Below are positions 36,474 through 46,039 of a stretch of 64,000 nucleotides of DNA, one piece after another. Made by a program: the position numbers and the translations under genes. Where the stretch lies: positions 1 to 64,000 of the forward strand of contig CAMDLH010000005.1 in the NCBI GenBank assembly GCA_945901405.1, in the 5' to 3' direction. The DNA is from Bordetella parapertussis. GTDB lineage: Bacteria; Pseudomonadota; Gammaproteobacteria; Burkholderiales; SG8-41. The first letter of the stretch is position 1; every line of letters starts with the position of its first letter. A model generated the notes under the pieces. The model was not told the origin of the DNA and made no database searches. It saw only the letters and a list, made by a program, of their open reading frames with translations.

Positions 36474-37772
36474 CTACTTTCTCTTGTTCATCGCCACGAA
36501 ATCGCGGCGCTCGGGTCCATTGAACAACTGGCGCGGACGGCCGATCTTGGCGTCCGGGTCGCCGAGCATTTCGTTCCACTGCGCGATCCAGCCCACGGTG
36601 CGCGCAAGCGCGAATATCGCGGTGAACATCGCAACTGGTATGCCCAGCGCCTTGTAAACAATGCCGGAGTAAAAATCGACGTTCGGATACAGTTTGCGCT
36701 TGATGAAGTATTCGTCTTCGAGCGCCACCTTTTCAAGCGCCATCGCCAGCTTGAACAGCTTGTCGTCCTTCAGATCGAGCGATTCGAGCACTTCATGGCA
36801 GGTCTTCTGGATCAGCTTGGCGCGCGGGTCGTAGTTCTTGTATACGCGATGGCCGAAGCCCATCAACATGGTGTGATCTTCCTGCACCTTAACCTTGTGC
36901 AGGAAGGCGGGAATATTTTTCACGTCGCCGATTTGCTCCAGCATTTTCAGCACCGCCTCGTTGGCGCCGCCGTGTGCCGGGCCCCACAGCGCGGCGATAC
37001 CGGCGGAGATGCACGCGAACGGGTTCGCCCCCGTTGAACCCGCCAGACGCACCGTGGAAGTGGACGCGTTTTGCTCGTGATCCGCGTGCAGGATCAGTAT
37101 GCGCTCCATCGCGCTGGTCAACACGGGGTTGGGTTTCCATTCCTCGCATGGCGTGCCGAAGGTCATGTAGAGGAAGTTTTCCACGTACGACAGATTGTTG
37201 CGCGGATACATGAACGGCTGGCCGGTCGTGTACTTGTAGGTCATCGCGGTAATGGTCGGCAACTTGGCGATCAGGCGGAACGCGGAAATCTCGCGGCTGC
37301 GCGCATCGTTAATGTTGATCGAGTCGTGATAGAACGCCGACAACGCGCCGACCACGCCGCACATCACCGCCATCGGGTGCGCATCGCGCCGGAAGCCGCT
37401 GTAAAAGCGCGAAAGTTGTTCATGCACCATGGTGTGATGCGTGACGATATCGACGAATGTGTCCAACTGACTCTTGTTGGGCAAGTCACCGTTCAAAATC
37501 AGGTAGGCGGTTTCAAGGAAGGTGCACGTGTCAGCCAACTGTTCGATGGGGTAGCCGCGGTACTGCAGAATGCCCACGTCGCCGTCGATGTAGGTGATCT
37601 TCGAGCGGCAGCTCGCGGTGGACATGAAACCCGGATCGTAGGTGAACAGCCCCGTCTTGCCGTAGAGACTGCGCACATCGATGACATCGGGGCCTTCGCT
37701 GCCGCCGTAAATCGGGAAATCCACCGACGGCTTGCCGTCGCTGAAGGAAAGAGTTGCGATTTTCTCAGCCAT
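36474..37772 (-). CDS. gltA: Citrate synthase (type II)
   Basis: Condenses acetyl-CoA and oxaloacetate to citrate. The 432-residue protein has the type II N-terminal beta domain ([18 protein letters not shown]) and the catalytic His in [22 protein letters not shown], with His and Asp in [15 protein letters not shown]. Length and N-terminal domain fit the NADH-sensitive hexameric GltA class, distinct from the shorter PrpC encoded at 42671. It lies 30 bp downstream of sdhE on the same strand. Confidence 0.97.
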   Translation of the reverse strand: MAEKIATLSFSDGKPSVDFPIYGGSEGPDVIDVRSLYGKTGLFTYDPGFMSTASCRSKITYIDGDVGILQYRGYPIEQLADTCTFLETAYLILNGDLPNKSQLDTFVDIVTHHTMVHEQLSRFYSGFRRDAHPMAVMCGVVGALSAFYHDSININDARSREISAFRLIAKLPTITAMTYKYTTGQPFMYPRNNLSYVENFLYMTFGTPCEEWKPNPVLTSAMERILILHADHEQNASTSTVRLAGSTGANPFACISAGIAALWGPAHGGANEAVLKMLEQIGDVKNIPAFLHKVKVQEDHTMLMGFGHRVYKNYDPRAKLIQKTCHEVLESLDLKDDKLFKLAMALEKVALEDEYFIKRKLYPNVDFYSGIVYKALGIPVAMFTAIFALARTVGWIAQWNEMLGDPDAKIGRPRQLFNGPERRDFVAMNKRK

Positions 37773-37802
37773 GTTTGTCTCCGTTAGTCGTCCATACAGA
37801 AT

Positions 37803-38036
37803 TTAAACCGTGCGCATCATTTGCAGCACCGCGTTCAGCCGTTCATCAACGGGTTCGGCGCGGCCCATCACCATATCCAGCAAGTCGTTGTCTTCAAACT
37901 CCAGCAATACCTTGAACATCTCCACTTCCGGCGCACTCAACGTATCCAGCCGCTGCTCAAGAAACTTCTGCAACACCAGATCCAGCTCCAGCATGCCGCG
38001 GCGGCAGTCCCACTTGATCCGGTCAAGCTCGCTCAC
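37803..38036 (-). CDS. sdhE: Succinate dehydrogenase assembly factor SdhE
   Basis: Small five-helix protein that promotes covalent flavinylation of SdhA. At 77 residues it has normal length. The functional RGMLELD motif (RGxxE) is at about residues 13-19. The start overlaps the sdhB stop by 4 bp, consistent with an sdhCDAB-sdhE-gltA operon. Confidence 0.94.
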   Translation of the reverse strand: MSELDRIKWDCRRGMLELDLVLQKFLEQRLDTLSAPEVEMFKVLLEFEDNDLLDMVMGRAEPVDERLNAVLQMMRTV

Positions 38037-38728
38037 ACCGTGCGTTTAACCAGTAAATCCTTGATCTTGCCTATCGCCCGCGTCGGATTCAAGTTCTTCG
38101 GGCACACATCGACGCAATTCATGATCGAATGGCAACGGAACAGGCGATACGGATCTTCGAGATTATCCAGCCGCTCGTTGATCGCCAGGTCGCGCGTATC
38201 GGCGATGAAACGATAGGCTTGCAACAAACCCGCCGGGCCGACGAATTTATCAGGGTTCCACCAGAACGACGGGCACGACGTCGAGCAACACGCGCACAGT
38301 ATGCACTCATACAGGCCGTTTAACTCCTCGCGATCTTCCGGCGATTGCAGGCGCTCGCGCTCCGGCGGCGTGGTGTCGTTCACCACGTACGGCTTGATCG
38401 AATGGTACTGCTTGAAAAACTGCGACATATCGACGATCAGATCGCGGATCACCGGCAACCCCGGCAGCGGGCGAATCTGCACCGGCTCGGTCAAATCAGC
38501 GATCTTGGTGATGCACGCCAAGCCGTTCTTGCCGTTGATATTCATCGCATCCGAACCGCACACGCCCTCGCGGCATGAGCGCCGGAACGAAAATGTATCG
38601 TCCTCGACCTTAATGCGCACCAGCGCATCGAGCAACATGCGGTCGCTCGGTTCGAGCGTGATGTCGTAATGCTGCATGCGCGGCTTTTCGTCGACGTCGG
38701 GGTTGTAGCGGTAGATGAAAAATTTCAT
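38033..38728 (-). CDS. sdhB: Succinate dehydrogenase iron-sulfur subunit
   Basis: Electron-transfer subunit of complex II, 231 residues. The N-terminal ferredoxin domain binds [2Fe-2S] through [21 protein letters not shown]. The C-terminal domain binds [4Fe-4S] and [3Fe-4S] through [12 protein letters not shown] and [17 protein letters not shown]. It lies 21 bp after sdhA and overlaps sdhE. Confidence 0.97.
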   Translation of the reverse strand: MKFFIYRYNPDVDEKPRMQHYDITLEPSDRMLLDALVRIKVEDDTFSFRRSCREGVCGSDAMNINGKNGLACITKIADLTEPVQIRPLPGLPVIRDLIVDMSQFFKQYHSIKPYVVNDTTPPERERLQSPEDREELNGLYECILCACCSTSCPSFWWNPDKFVGPAGLLQAYRFIADTRDLAINERLDNLEDPYRLFRCHSIMNCVDVCPKNLNPTRAIGKIKDLLVKRTV

Positions 38729-38749
38729 TTATATATGTTCGCTAAAAAA

Positions 38750-40516
38750 TTAGTACACCCGTGCCTTGGGTTCAAACGATTCCACCGTCAGCGGCTTTAA
38801 CTGCACCGGCTTGTAGGCGAGCCGGTTGCCTTCCTTGAACCACAGCGAGTGCTTCATCCAGTTCACGTCGTCGCGATTCGGGAAATCACTGCGGTCATGC
38901 GCGCCGCGCGACTCCTTGCGCGCTTCGGCCGAGATCATGGTCGAAATCGCGACTTCTATCAGGTTGTCGAGCTCCAGCGCCTCGACGCGCGCCGTGTTGA
39001 ACACTTTGCTCTTGTCCTGAATGTAGGTGTGCTTGGCGCGCTCGGCCACATCGAGCATTTTTTTCACGCCGTCGTTAAGGCTATCGGGGAAGCGGAACAC
39101 TCCGCAGTGCAATTGCATGGTGCGGCGCATTTCGGCGCCTACATCGTGCACACGCTCGCCCGAGGTCGCGGAATCCAGCCGCGCGAGGCGCGCCATCGTC
39201 TTGTCGGCTGCGTCGGCGGGCATGTCCTGCATCGCGCCCTTCTCGCCCGCCATGTCTTTGACCACTTGCTCGCCCGCCGCCTTGCCGAAAACCAGCAAGT
39301 CGAGCAATGAGTTGGTGCCAAGCCGGTTCGCGCCATGCACGGAGACGCACGAACACTCGCCCGCCGCATAAAGCCCGCGCACGACTTTCTCACCGCCCGC
39401 GCCATCAGGGGTGACGACCTGCCCCTGCACATTGGTGGGCACACCGCCCATCTGATAATGGCATGTCGGCACCACTGGTATCGGATCGGTCACCGGATCA
39501 ACGTTGGCGAATTTCTTCGCGATCTCGCGGATGCCGGGCAAACGCTTGTCGATCACGTCCGCACCCAGATGATCGAGCTTGAGCAATATGTAATCTCCGT
39601 CCTTGCCCGCGCCGCGGCCTTCCTTGATCTCGGTGGCCATCGCGCGCGCCACCACGTCGCGGCTGGCGAGGTCTTTCACCGTCGGGGCATAACGCTCCAT
39701 GAAGCGCTCGCCGTTTTTGTTGAGCAAAAATCCGCCTTCGCCACGTACACCTTCGGTAATCAAAACGCCTGCACCTGCCACGCCGGTCGGATGAAACTGC
39801 CAGAACTCCATGTCTTCCAGCGGCAGACCCGCGCGCGCCGCCATGCCGAGGCCGTCGCCGGTGTTGATGAATGCGTTGGTGCTGGCGGAATAAATACGCC
39901 CCGCGCCGCCCGTCGCAAGCAGCGTCGCGCGCGCTTGCAGAATCATCACTTCGCCGGTTTCCATTTCCAGCGCGACAACGCCGAGCACGTCGCCAGCCTG
40001 ATTGCGTATGAGGTCTAGCGCCATCCATTCGACGAAAAACTGCGTGCGTGCGCGCACATTGCGCTGATACAGCGTGTGCAGCATCGCATGCCCGGTCCGG
40101 TCAGCCGCCGCGCACGCGCGTTTGATGGCGCGTTCGCCGTAGTTGCTGGTGTGTCCGCCGAACGGGCGTTGATAAATTTTGCCGTTGTCGAGACGGTCGA
40201 ACGGCATGCCGTAGTGTTCGAGCTCGATCACCACTTCGTTAGCCTTGCGGCACATGAACTCGATCGCGTCCTGGTCGCCGAGATAATCCGACCCTTTTAC
40301 AGTGTCGTACATATGCCAGTGCCAGTTGTCCGGCTCCTCGTTGCCGAGCGAAGCCGACACGCCTCCCTGCGCCGCCACCGTGTGTGAACGCGTCGGAAAA
40401 ACCTTGGACAGCACCGCAACCCGCATATTGGCCTCGGCCAATTGCAACGCCGCGCGCAAACCGGAACCGCCCGCACCTACCACTACCGCATCGAACTGCC
40501 GTTTGGCGATTGCCAT
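38750..40516 (-). CDS. sdhA: Succinate dehydrogenase flavoprotein subunit
   Basis: Oxidises succinate to fumarate at a covalently bound FAD. The 588-residue protein starts at the ATG at 40516 (MAIAKRQFDAVVVGAGGSGL), directly after sdhD. Motifs are the dinucleotide fold VVVGAGGSGLRAALQLAE, the FAD-linking His in PTRSHTVAAQGGVSA, the active-site HPTGVAGAGVLITEGVRGEG, and CVSVHGANRLGTNSLLD. A frame extension to 40561 overlaps sdhD and is rejected. Confidence 0.97.
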   Translation of the reverse strand: MAIAKRQFDAVVVGAGGSGLRAALQLAEANMRVAVLSKVFPTRSHTVAAQGGVSASLGNEEPDNWHWHMYDTVKGSDYLGDQDAIEFMCRKANEVVIELEHYGMPFDRLDNGKIYQRPFGGHTSNYGERAIKRACAAADRTGHAMLHTLYQRNVRARTQFFVEWMALDLIRNQAGDVLGVVALEMETGEVMILQARATLLATGGAGRIYSASTNAFINTGDGLGMAARAGLPLEDMEFWQFHPTGVAGAGVLITEGVRGEGGFLLNKNGERFMERYAPTVKDLASRDVVARAMATEIKEGRGAGKDGDYILLKLDHLGADVIDKRLPGIREIAKKFANVDPVTDPIPVVPTCHYQMGGVPTNVQGQVVTPDGAGGEKVVRGLYAAGECSCVSVHGANRLGTNSLLDLLVFGKAAGEQVVKDMAGEKGAMQDMPADAADKTMARLARLDSATSGERVHDVGAEMRRTMQLHCGVFRFPDSLNDGVKKMLDVAERAKHTYIQDKSKVFNTARVEALELDNLIEVAISTMISAEARKESRGAHDRSDFPNRDDVNWMKHSLWFKEGNRLAYKPVQLKPLTVESFEPKARVY

Positions 40517-40518
40517 GC

Positions 40519-40866
40519 TTACCTGCCCCAGAGAATCTGCACCGCCCAAGCGGCATACCACACCAGCGCGAGGATCACCGCGCTATACAGCACGACCCGC
40601 AACCAGGTCGGCTTAATGTAATCCATGAATATATTGCGGATGCCCACCCACGCATGCACGAACAGCGCGGTCAGGCACAACAGCGTGGCGTAGCGCATCA
40701 GTGGCGCGCTCCACATCGCTTTCCAACTGGCGTAATCGAACTGCTTCATCTTGAGCAGCATCACCAGCAGCAGCACGGTGTAGAGAATCATCACCACGGC
40801 GGTAATGCGTTGCGCCAGCCAGTCGCGCAAGCCGTAGTGCGCGCCGATAACCTCGCGTTTCACCAT
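40519..40866 (-). CDS. sdhD: Succinate dehydrogenase membrane anchor subunit D
   Basis: A 115-residue membrane protein with three predicted helices (about 19-38, 57-77 and 88-110), part of the quinone and haem b site of complex II. The AHYGLRDWLAQRITAVVMILY opening and HAWVGIRNIFMDYI segment match SdhD. It overlaps the sdhC stop by 7 bp and ends two bases before the sdhA start. Confidence 0.94.
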   Translation of the reverse strand: MVKREVIGAHYGLRDWLAQRITAVVMILYTVLLLVMLLKMKQFDYASWKAMWSAPLMRYATLLCLTALFVHAWVGIRNIFMDYIKPTWLRVVLYSAVILALVWYAAWAVQILWGR

Positions 40867-41234
40867 AGCAGCGCTCCAATCGCCGCGGTGAGCGCGATGC
40901 TCACCACCAGCACCGCGACGCTGGACTTGCGGGCGCTTTCGAGTTCAAGCCCCATGTGCATGTCCATCGCGAGATGCCGCACGCCTGCACACAAATGGTG
41001 CATATAGGCCCACAACACGCCGATCAATATGATTTTGGCCAGCGGGTGGCCAACCACTGTTTTGAACGCGGCGAACGATTGCGCCGAATCAAGACTGATA
41101 CTCAATAACCAGAGAATAAGTGGAATCAGCAGAAACAGTACCGCGCCGCTGACCCTGTGCAATATGGACACAAACGCCGGCAGCGGCATTCGTATTTCCA
41201 TCAGATTTAGATGTTTGGGGCGTGTCTTGGGCAT
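40860..41234 (-). CDS. sdhC: Succinate dehydrogenase cytochrome b556 subunit
   Basis: A 124-residue membrane anchor with three helices. The ASILHRVSG-type motif appears as FVSILHRVSGAVLFLLIPL, and the haem-ligand region is HHLCAGVRHLAMD. I start at the ATG at 41234 (MPKTRPKHLNLMEIRMPLPA), which aligns with the E. coli SdhC N-terminus; the open frame reaches 41276. It heads the sdhCDAB operon and diverges from mdh. Confidence 0.94.
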   Translation of the reverse strand: MPKTRPKHLNLMEIRMPLPAFVSILHRVSGAVLFLLIPLILWLLSISLDSAQSFAAFKTVVGHPLAKIILIGVLWAYMHHLCAGVRHLAMDMHMGLELESARKSSVAVLVVSIALTAAIGALLW

Positions 41235-41596
41235 CAGGTTGCTTTCTTCGTGTTCCAGACGGGCGTGATCGACCAAAATCGCTAATCAATGCGCCGCGAA
41301 ACACCGGACTGGAGAACGGAAATTGTACCAGTTTTCAATTTGTTGCGGAACGGAATAAGTGACGATTGCGCAGATTGTTCCACATCCTGCGGACTACTTG
41401 CGCAATGCGCCGCCGCGGTGCATTAAACGCTGCACGCATGATTTGAAAAGTTGACCATGACACCCCTGTTGGCTATCATTTTCGGCTTTCGTGCTTTGGT
41501 GACCGCGCCCCTTCTGCCGGTTCGCCTTGCGCGCTACACTTGCCCTTCCCACGTAATTTTTTGTTTCCCCTTGGTAACCCAGTCAGGAGCTTTACA
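41235..41596. promoter_or_regulatory. Divergent sdhC-mdh intergenic region
   Basis: This 362-bp gap without a gene separates sdhC (minus) from mdh (plus). It contains a good sigma-70-like promoter for mdh (41451-41479). For sdhC a TACAAT hexamer lies on the minus strand at 41327-41322 but with only a weak TTCCGC -35. The proximity suggests coordinated control of the two TCA operons. I see no clear operator dyad or riboswitch. Confidence 0.5.
41451..41479 (+). promoter_or_regulatory. Sigma-70-like promoter upstream of mdh
   Basis: TTGACC (41451-41456), a 17-base spacer and TATCAT (41474-41479) form a good match to TTGACA-N17-TATAAT in the correct orientation, about 118 bp upstream of the mdh ATG. 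Transcription would start near 41486, giving a leader of roughly 110 bases. Confidence 0.6.
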
Positions 41597-42586
41597 ATGA
41601 AAAAACCCATGCGCGTCGCGGTAACCGGCGCCGCCGGCCAGATCGGCTATAGCTTGTTGTTCCGCATCGCCAGCGGAGAAATGCTCGGCAAGGATCAGCC
41701 GGTCATCCTGCAACTGCTCGAAATTCCCGATGAAAAAGCGCAAAAGGCGCTGAGCGGCGTGATGATGGAGCTCGATGACTGCGCCTTTCCGCTGCTGTCG
41801 GGCATGATTCCCACGGCCGATCCGAACGTCGCATTCAAGGATGTCGATGTCGCGCTGCTGGTGGGTGCGCGTCCGCGCGGCCCCGGCATGGAGCGCAAGG
41901 ATCTGCTCGAAGCCAACGGCAAGATTTTCGGGCCGCAAGGCAAGGCGCTGTCGGATAACGCCAGCCGCGAGGTAAAAATACTGGTGGTGGGCAACCCTGC
42001 CAACACCAATTGCCTGATCGCGATGAAAAACGCGCCGGGCCTCAAGCCCTCGAACTTCACAGCAATGATGCGGCTTGATCACAACCGCTCGCTGACGCAA
42101 ATCGCGCAAAAAGTCGGTAAGCCGGTGTCCGGCATCAAGAAGATGACGGTGTGGGGCAACCACTCCGCCACTCAATATCCCGATCTTTTCACCGCCGAAG
42201 CCGATGGCCAGAAAGTGTGGCCGATGATCAACGATCAGGAATGGCTTGAGAAAAATTTCATCCCCACCATACAACAACGCGGTGCGGCCATCATCAACGC
42301 GCGCGGCCTGTCTTCGGCGGCGAGTGCGGCCAATGCCGCCATCGATCACGTGCGTAACTGGGTTTATGGCACGCCGGAAGGCGATTGGGTCAGTATGGGG
42401 CTGCCCGCCGACGGCAGCTACGGCATTGCCGAGGGCGTAATGTACGGTTACCCTGCCATCTGCAAGAATGGCAAATACGAAATCGTCAAAGGCCTCGAGG
42501 TCAGCGATTTCAGCCGCGGCCGCATGAACGCAACGCTGAAAGAACTGCAAGAAGAACGCGACGCCATCAAGCACCTGCTTGGATAG
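41597..42586 (+). CDS. mdh: Malate dehydrogenase
   Basis: NAD-dependent oxidation of malate to oxaloacetate. The 329-residue protein is of the dimeric, cytosolic-type MDH common in Betaproteobacteria: the opening [23 protein letters not shown], the Arg-rich mobile loop [26 protein letters not shown], the substrate Arg in MRLDHNRS, and the catalytic His in [12 protein letters not shown] start at the ATG at 41597, preceded by GGAG; an upstream ATG at 41540 adds a non-homologous stretch. It is the first gene of the plus-strand TCA/propionate series. Confidence 0.96.
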   Translation: MKKPMRVAVTGAAGQIGYSLLFRIASGEMLGKDQPVILQLLEIPDEKAQKALSGVMMELDDCAFPLLSGMIPTADPNVAFKDVDVALLVGARPRGPGMERKDLLEANGKIFGPQGKALSDNASREVKILVVGNPANTNCLIAMKNAPGLKPSNFTAMMRLDHNRSLTQIAQKVGKPVSGIKKMTVWGNHSATQYPDLFTAEADGQKVWPMINDQEWLEKNFIPTIQQRGAAIINARGLSSAASAANAAIDHVRNWVYGTPEGDWVSMGLPADGSYGIAEGVMYGYPAICKNGKYEIVKGLEVSDFSRGRMNATLKELQEERDAIKHLLG

Positions 42587-42590
42587 AAAC

Positions 42591-42610
42591 CGTAAGTATA
42601 TGTATTTAAA
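42591..42610 (+). repeat. AT-rich intergenic motif, copy e (degenerate)
   Basis: CGTAAGTATATGTATTTAAA, four bases after the mdh stop and just before the terminator hairpin. It is the most divergent of the seven copies and is co-oriented with mdh. Confidence 0.4.
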
Positions 42611-42612
42611 GG

Positions 42613-42646
42613 AAAAAGCGGATAGCCTCGCGGCGTCCGCTTTTTT
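42613..42646 (+). terminator. Rho-independent terminator after mdh
   Basis: A 10-bp stem AAAAAGCGGA (42613-42622) pairs with TCCGCTTTTT (42636-42645) around a 13-base loop and continues into a T-rich tract. Because prpC begins only 25 bp later, some read-through or an internal promoter would be needed for its expression. Confidence 0.75.
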
Positions 42647-42670
42647 ATTTTGTTTGAACAGGAGAATGCC

Positions 42671-43822
42671 ATGAGCAGCAACGACACACCCATCGTCCGC
42701 GCCAAGAAAGGCGTAGCCTTATCCGGCATCGCCGCCGGCAGCACCGCGTTGTGCACCGTAGGCCGCAGCGGCAACGACTTGCACTATCGCGGCTACGACA
42801 TTTACGACATCGCCGAGACCTGCGAATACGAAGAAGTCGCCTACCTGCTGATACACGGCAAGCTGCCCAACGCCGCCGAGCTCGCCAATTTCAAGGCCAA
42901 GCTCAAAACACTGCGCGGCCTGCCCAGCGTGGTGAAGCAGGTGCTCGAAGCCCTGCCTGCCGCCGCGCACCCGATGGACGTGATGCGCACCGGCTGCTCG
43001 GCGCTGGGCTGCGCGCTGCCCGAGAAAGACGATCACAACGTACCGGGCGCGCGCGACATCGCCGACCGGCTGATCGCCTCGTTCGGCTCGATGCTGCTCT
43101 ACTGGTATCACTACAGCACCAACGGCAAACGCATCGAAGTCGAAACCGATGACGACTCCATCGGCGGGCATTTTCTGCACTTGCTGCAAGGCGCGGCGCC
43201 CAAGGCGCCCGCGGTGCGCGCCATGCACACCTCGCTCAATCTCTACGCCGAACATGAATTCAACGCCTCCACCTTCGCCTGCCGCGTGGTGGCGGGCACG
43301 GGTGCGGACATGCACTCGGCCATCGTCGGCGGCATCGGCGCGCTCAGAGGCCCCAAACACGGCGGCGCGAATGAAGTCGGCTTCGAGGTGATGAATCGTT
43401 ACGAAACGCCCGACGACGCCGAAGCCGACATCATCAACCGTGTGCGCAACAAGGAAACCATCATCGGCTTCGGCCACGCGGTCTACACCGTCGCCGACCC
43501 GCGCAACAAAATCATCAAGGAAGTTGCACGCAAACTCTCCGCCGACAGCGGCGACATGAAAATGTTCGACATCGCCGACCGCATTGAAGCCGTGATGATG
43601 CGCGAGAAAACCATGTTCGCGAACCTCGACTGGCACTCCGCCGTTTCGTACAACAAACTCGGCGTGCCCACGCTGATGTTCACGCCGATCTTCGTCATCT
43701 CGCGCACGGCGGGATGGGCGGCACACGTAATGGAACAACGCGTCGACAATAAACTCATCCGGCCGACGGCGGTTTACACTGGGCCCGAGAATCGCAAATT
43801 TGAGCCGTTGGGTAAACGATAA
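42671..43822 (+). CDS. prpC: 2-methylcitrate synthase
   Basis: Condenses propionyl-CoA with oxaloacetate in the 2-methylcitrate cycle. The 383-residue protein lacks the N-terminal beta domain of GltA, and its opening [30 protein letters not shown] is PrpC-like. Catalytic residues are in HGGANEVG and [14 protein letters not shown]. It starts at the ATG at 42671 after GGAG. It is followed by prpD; prpB is not seen in the window. Distinction from a second citrate synthase rests on length and on the adjacent prpD. Confidence 0.92.
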   Translation: MSSNDTPIVRAKKGVALSGIAAGSTALCTVGRSGNDLHYRGYDIYDIAETCEYEEVAYLLIHGKLPNAAELANFKAKLKTLRGLPSVVKQVLEALPAAAHPMDVMRTGCSALGCALPEKDDHNVPGARDIADRLIASFGSMLLYWYHYSTNGKRIEVETDDDSIGGHFLHLLQGAAPKAPAVRAMHTSLNLYAEHEFNASTFACRVVAGTGADMHSAIVGGIGALRGPKHGGANEVGFEVMNRYETPDDAEADIINRVRNKETIIGFGHAVYTVADPRNKIIKEVARKLSADSGDMKMFDIADRIEAVMMREKTMFANLDWHSAVSYNKLGVPTLMFTPIFVISRTAGWAAHVMEQRVDNKLIRPTAVYTGPENRKFEPLGKR

Positions 43823-43846
43823 AAACCAAATAAAAACAAAACATTA

Positions 43847-43941
43847 GCCACAGATTTCACGGATTTACACAGATAACTTCAAAAGCAAGAGCTTGGTTCT
43901 TGATGTTGTTTTAATCTGTGTTCATCTGTGAAATCCGTGGC
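43847..43941. repeat. Long palindromic repeat, copy 1 (prpC-prpD spacer)
   Basis: A 28-base left arm (43847-43874, GCCACAGATTTCACGGATTT...) and an inverted right arm (43914-43941) pair at about 24 of 28 positions. The 39-base loop is itself partly self-complementary (AACTTCAA with TTGATGTT, CAAGA with TCTTG). Arms nearly identical to these occur in the leuC-leuD spacer with a different loop. Confidence 0.8.
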
Positions 43942-43968
43942 AAAAAGTTTTTGACTTAAGGAATTTAA

Positions 43969-45411
43969 ATGTCCGCCTCCATCTCCAACTCCCGTACCAA
44001 ACCCGACAAAGTCCTCACCGACATCGCCGATTACGCCGCCAAATATAAAATCCGCAGCAGCGAGGCGTATAACACCGCACGTCTGTGTTTGATGGACACC
44101 TTGGGTTGCGGGCTGGAAGCGCTGACCTATCCCGCGTGCACAAAACTTATGGGGCCGATAGTTCCCGGCACCATCGTGCCCAATGGCGCCAAGGTGCCGG
44201 GCACGTCGTACCAGCTTGATCCGGTCAGTGCGGCCTTCAACATCGGCTGCATGATCCGCTGGCTGGATTTCAACGACACTTGGCTCGCGGCAGAGTGGGG
44301 GCATCCGTCTGACAACATGGGCGGCATACTCGCTACCGCCGACTGGCTGTCGCGCACCGCTGTAGCCAATGGCAAAAAGCCGTTGCTGATGCGCGATGTG
44401 CTGACGGGCATGATCAAGGCGCACGAGATTCAAGGCGTGATCGCCATTGAAAACAGTTTTAACCGCGTGGGGCTGGATCACGTGGTGCTGGTGAAGGTCG
44501 CTTCAACTGCCGTATGCGCGCAGTTGATCGGCTGCTCGTATGATGAAACCGTCAACGCGCTGTCGAACGCGTGGATCGACGGCCAATCGCTGCGCGCGTA
44601 CCGCCACGCGCCGCAAGCCGGCTCGCGCAAATCGTGGGCGGCGGGGGATGCCACCAGCCGCGCGGTGCGCTTGGCACTCATGGCGCAAAAAGGCGAGATG
44701 GGTTACCCAGTGGCGCTCACCGCGAAAACCTGGGGCTTTTACGACGTGCTGTTCAAGGGCCAGCCGTTCAAGTTCACGCAGGGCTACGGCTCGTATGTGA
44801 TGGAGAACGTGCTGTTCAAGATTTCGTTCCCCGCTGAATTTCATGCGCAAACCGCCGTGGAATGCGCGGTCAGGTTGTACCCGGAAGTCGGCCACCGCAT
44901 CGACGACATCAAGAAAGTGGTCATCACCACGCACGAGTCGGCGATCCGCATCATCGACAAAAAAGGCCCGCTCAACAACCCAGCCGACCGCGACCATTGC
45001 ATTCAATACATGGCGGCCATCGGTCTGATGAAAGGCAATCTCACCGCCGCCGACTACGAGGAAGATGTCGCGCGCGATCCGCGCGTCGATGCGCTGCGCG
45101 ACAAGATGGAATGCGTTGAAAATAAAGAGTGGACGAAAGACTATCTCGATCCATCAAAACGCTCCATCGCCAACGCGATCCAGGTGTTTTTCAAGGACGG
45201 CAGCAAGTCCGCCAACGTCGCCGTCGAGTACCCGATCGGCCACCGCCGCCGCCGCAAGGACGGCATTCCACTGCTCGAAGCCAAGTTCAGAACCAATCTC
45301 GCGCGGCGTTTTGCCGACAAGCAGCGCAACGCGATTTACGAATTGTGCAAGGATCAGAAAAAACTCGAAGCCACACCGGTGCATGAATTCACCGATCTGT
45401 TCGCGATTTAA
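43969..45411 (+). CDS. prpD: 2-methylcitrate dehydratase (MmgE/PrpD family)
   Basis: Cofactor-independent dehydration of 2-methylcitrate to 2-methyl-cis-aconitate. The 480-residue protein has normal length and the PrpD features [40 protein letters not shown], the central [23 protein letters not shown] and the C-terminal [19 protein letters not shown]. It follows prpC across a spacer that contains a long palindromic repeat. Confidence 0.93.
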   Translation: MSASISNSRTKPDKVLTDIADYAAKYKIRSSEAYNTARLCLMDTLGCGLEALTYPACTKLMGPIVPGTIVPNGAKVPGTSYQLDPVSAAFNIGCMIRWLDFNDTWLAAEWGHPSDNMGGILATADWLSRTAVANGKKPLLMRDVLTGMIKAHEIQGVIAIENSFNRVGLDHVVLVKVASTAVCAQLIGCSYDETVNALSNAWIDGQSLRAYRHAPQAGSRKSWAAGDATSRAVRLALMAQKGEMGYPVALTAKTWGFYDVLFKGQPFKFTQGYGSYVMENVLFKISFPAEFHAQTAVECAVRLYPEVGHRIDDIKKVVITTHESAIRIIDKKGPLNNPADRDHCIQYMAAIGLMKGNLTAADYEEDVARDPRVDALRDKMECVENKEWTKDYLDPSKRSIANAIQVFFKDGSKSANVAVEYPIGHRRRRKDGIPLLEAKFRTNLARRFADKQRNAIYELCKDQKKLEATPVHEFTDLFAI

Positions 45412-45432
45412 ATTTAAGCTGGAGATTTCGCC

Positions 45433-45951
45433 ATGCGTTACGCCTTGATCGTTTCCTCTGCATTATTCGCAATAACCGCAGCCGCGCAGGATTTGCCCAA
45501 GATGAAGCCCGGCCTGTGGGAAACCACGACCTCAAGCGCCGCGCAAAAAGGCGCGCCCGGACATTCCTCAAAAACATCCATGTGCATCAACGAAGCGGTG
45601 CAAAAAGAAATGCTTGCGTTCAGCCAGAGCATGGGCGCGCAGTGCACAAAAAACACCACGCGCCGTGACGGCAACAAATTCATCGGCGAGGCGGAGTGCA
45701 ACTTCGGCGGCTCGGTGATGAAATCACAATCGGTTGCCACCTTCATCAGCGACACCTCGTATCGCGTGGAATCGCGTTCGACGTTTTCACCTCCGATGGG
45801 CGGCATGAGCGAATCATCCACCACGCAGGAAGCAAAATTCGCCGGCCCTTGCCCCGCCAACATGAAACCCGGTGACATGACCATGGCCGGCGGGCGCACC
45901 ATGAACATCTCCGATATGGCGAAGATGATGAACAAGGGAGCGAAGAAATAA
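45433..45951 (+). CDS. DUF3617 family secreted protein
   Basis: A 172-residue exported protein. The N-terminal signal peptide (residues 1-18, ITAAAQ) is followed by the DUF3617 opening LPKMKPGLWETTTSS. Cys residues near 50 and 70 and another near 137 could form disulfides. DUF3617 proteins have no established function. The gene is 21 bp after prpD on the same strand and precedes the first aconitase, so it may be in the same transcript. It does not obviously belong to the propionate pathway. Confidence 0.8.
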   Translation: MRYALIVSSALFAITAAAQDLPKMKPGLWETTTSSAAQKGAPGHSSKTSMCINEAVQKEMLAFSQSMGAQCTKNTTRRDGNKFIGEAECNFGGSVMKSQSVATFISDTSYRVESRSTFSPPMGGMSESSTTQEAKFAGPCPANMKPGDMTMAGGRTMNISDMAKMMNKGAKK

Positions 45952-46039
45952 CGCCATTAGTCGTACAATAGCGCCACTGCCCGTGCGCTGACGGCAATCC
46001 CATTCCCCTTCATAACCTATTGATAATTAAGAGATTTTT

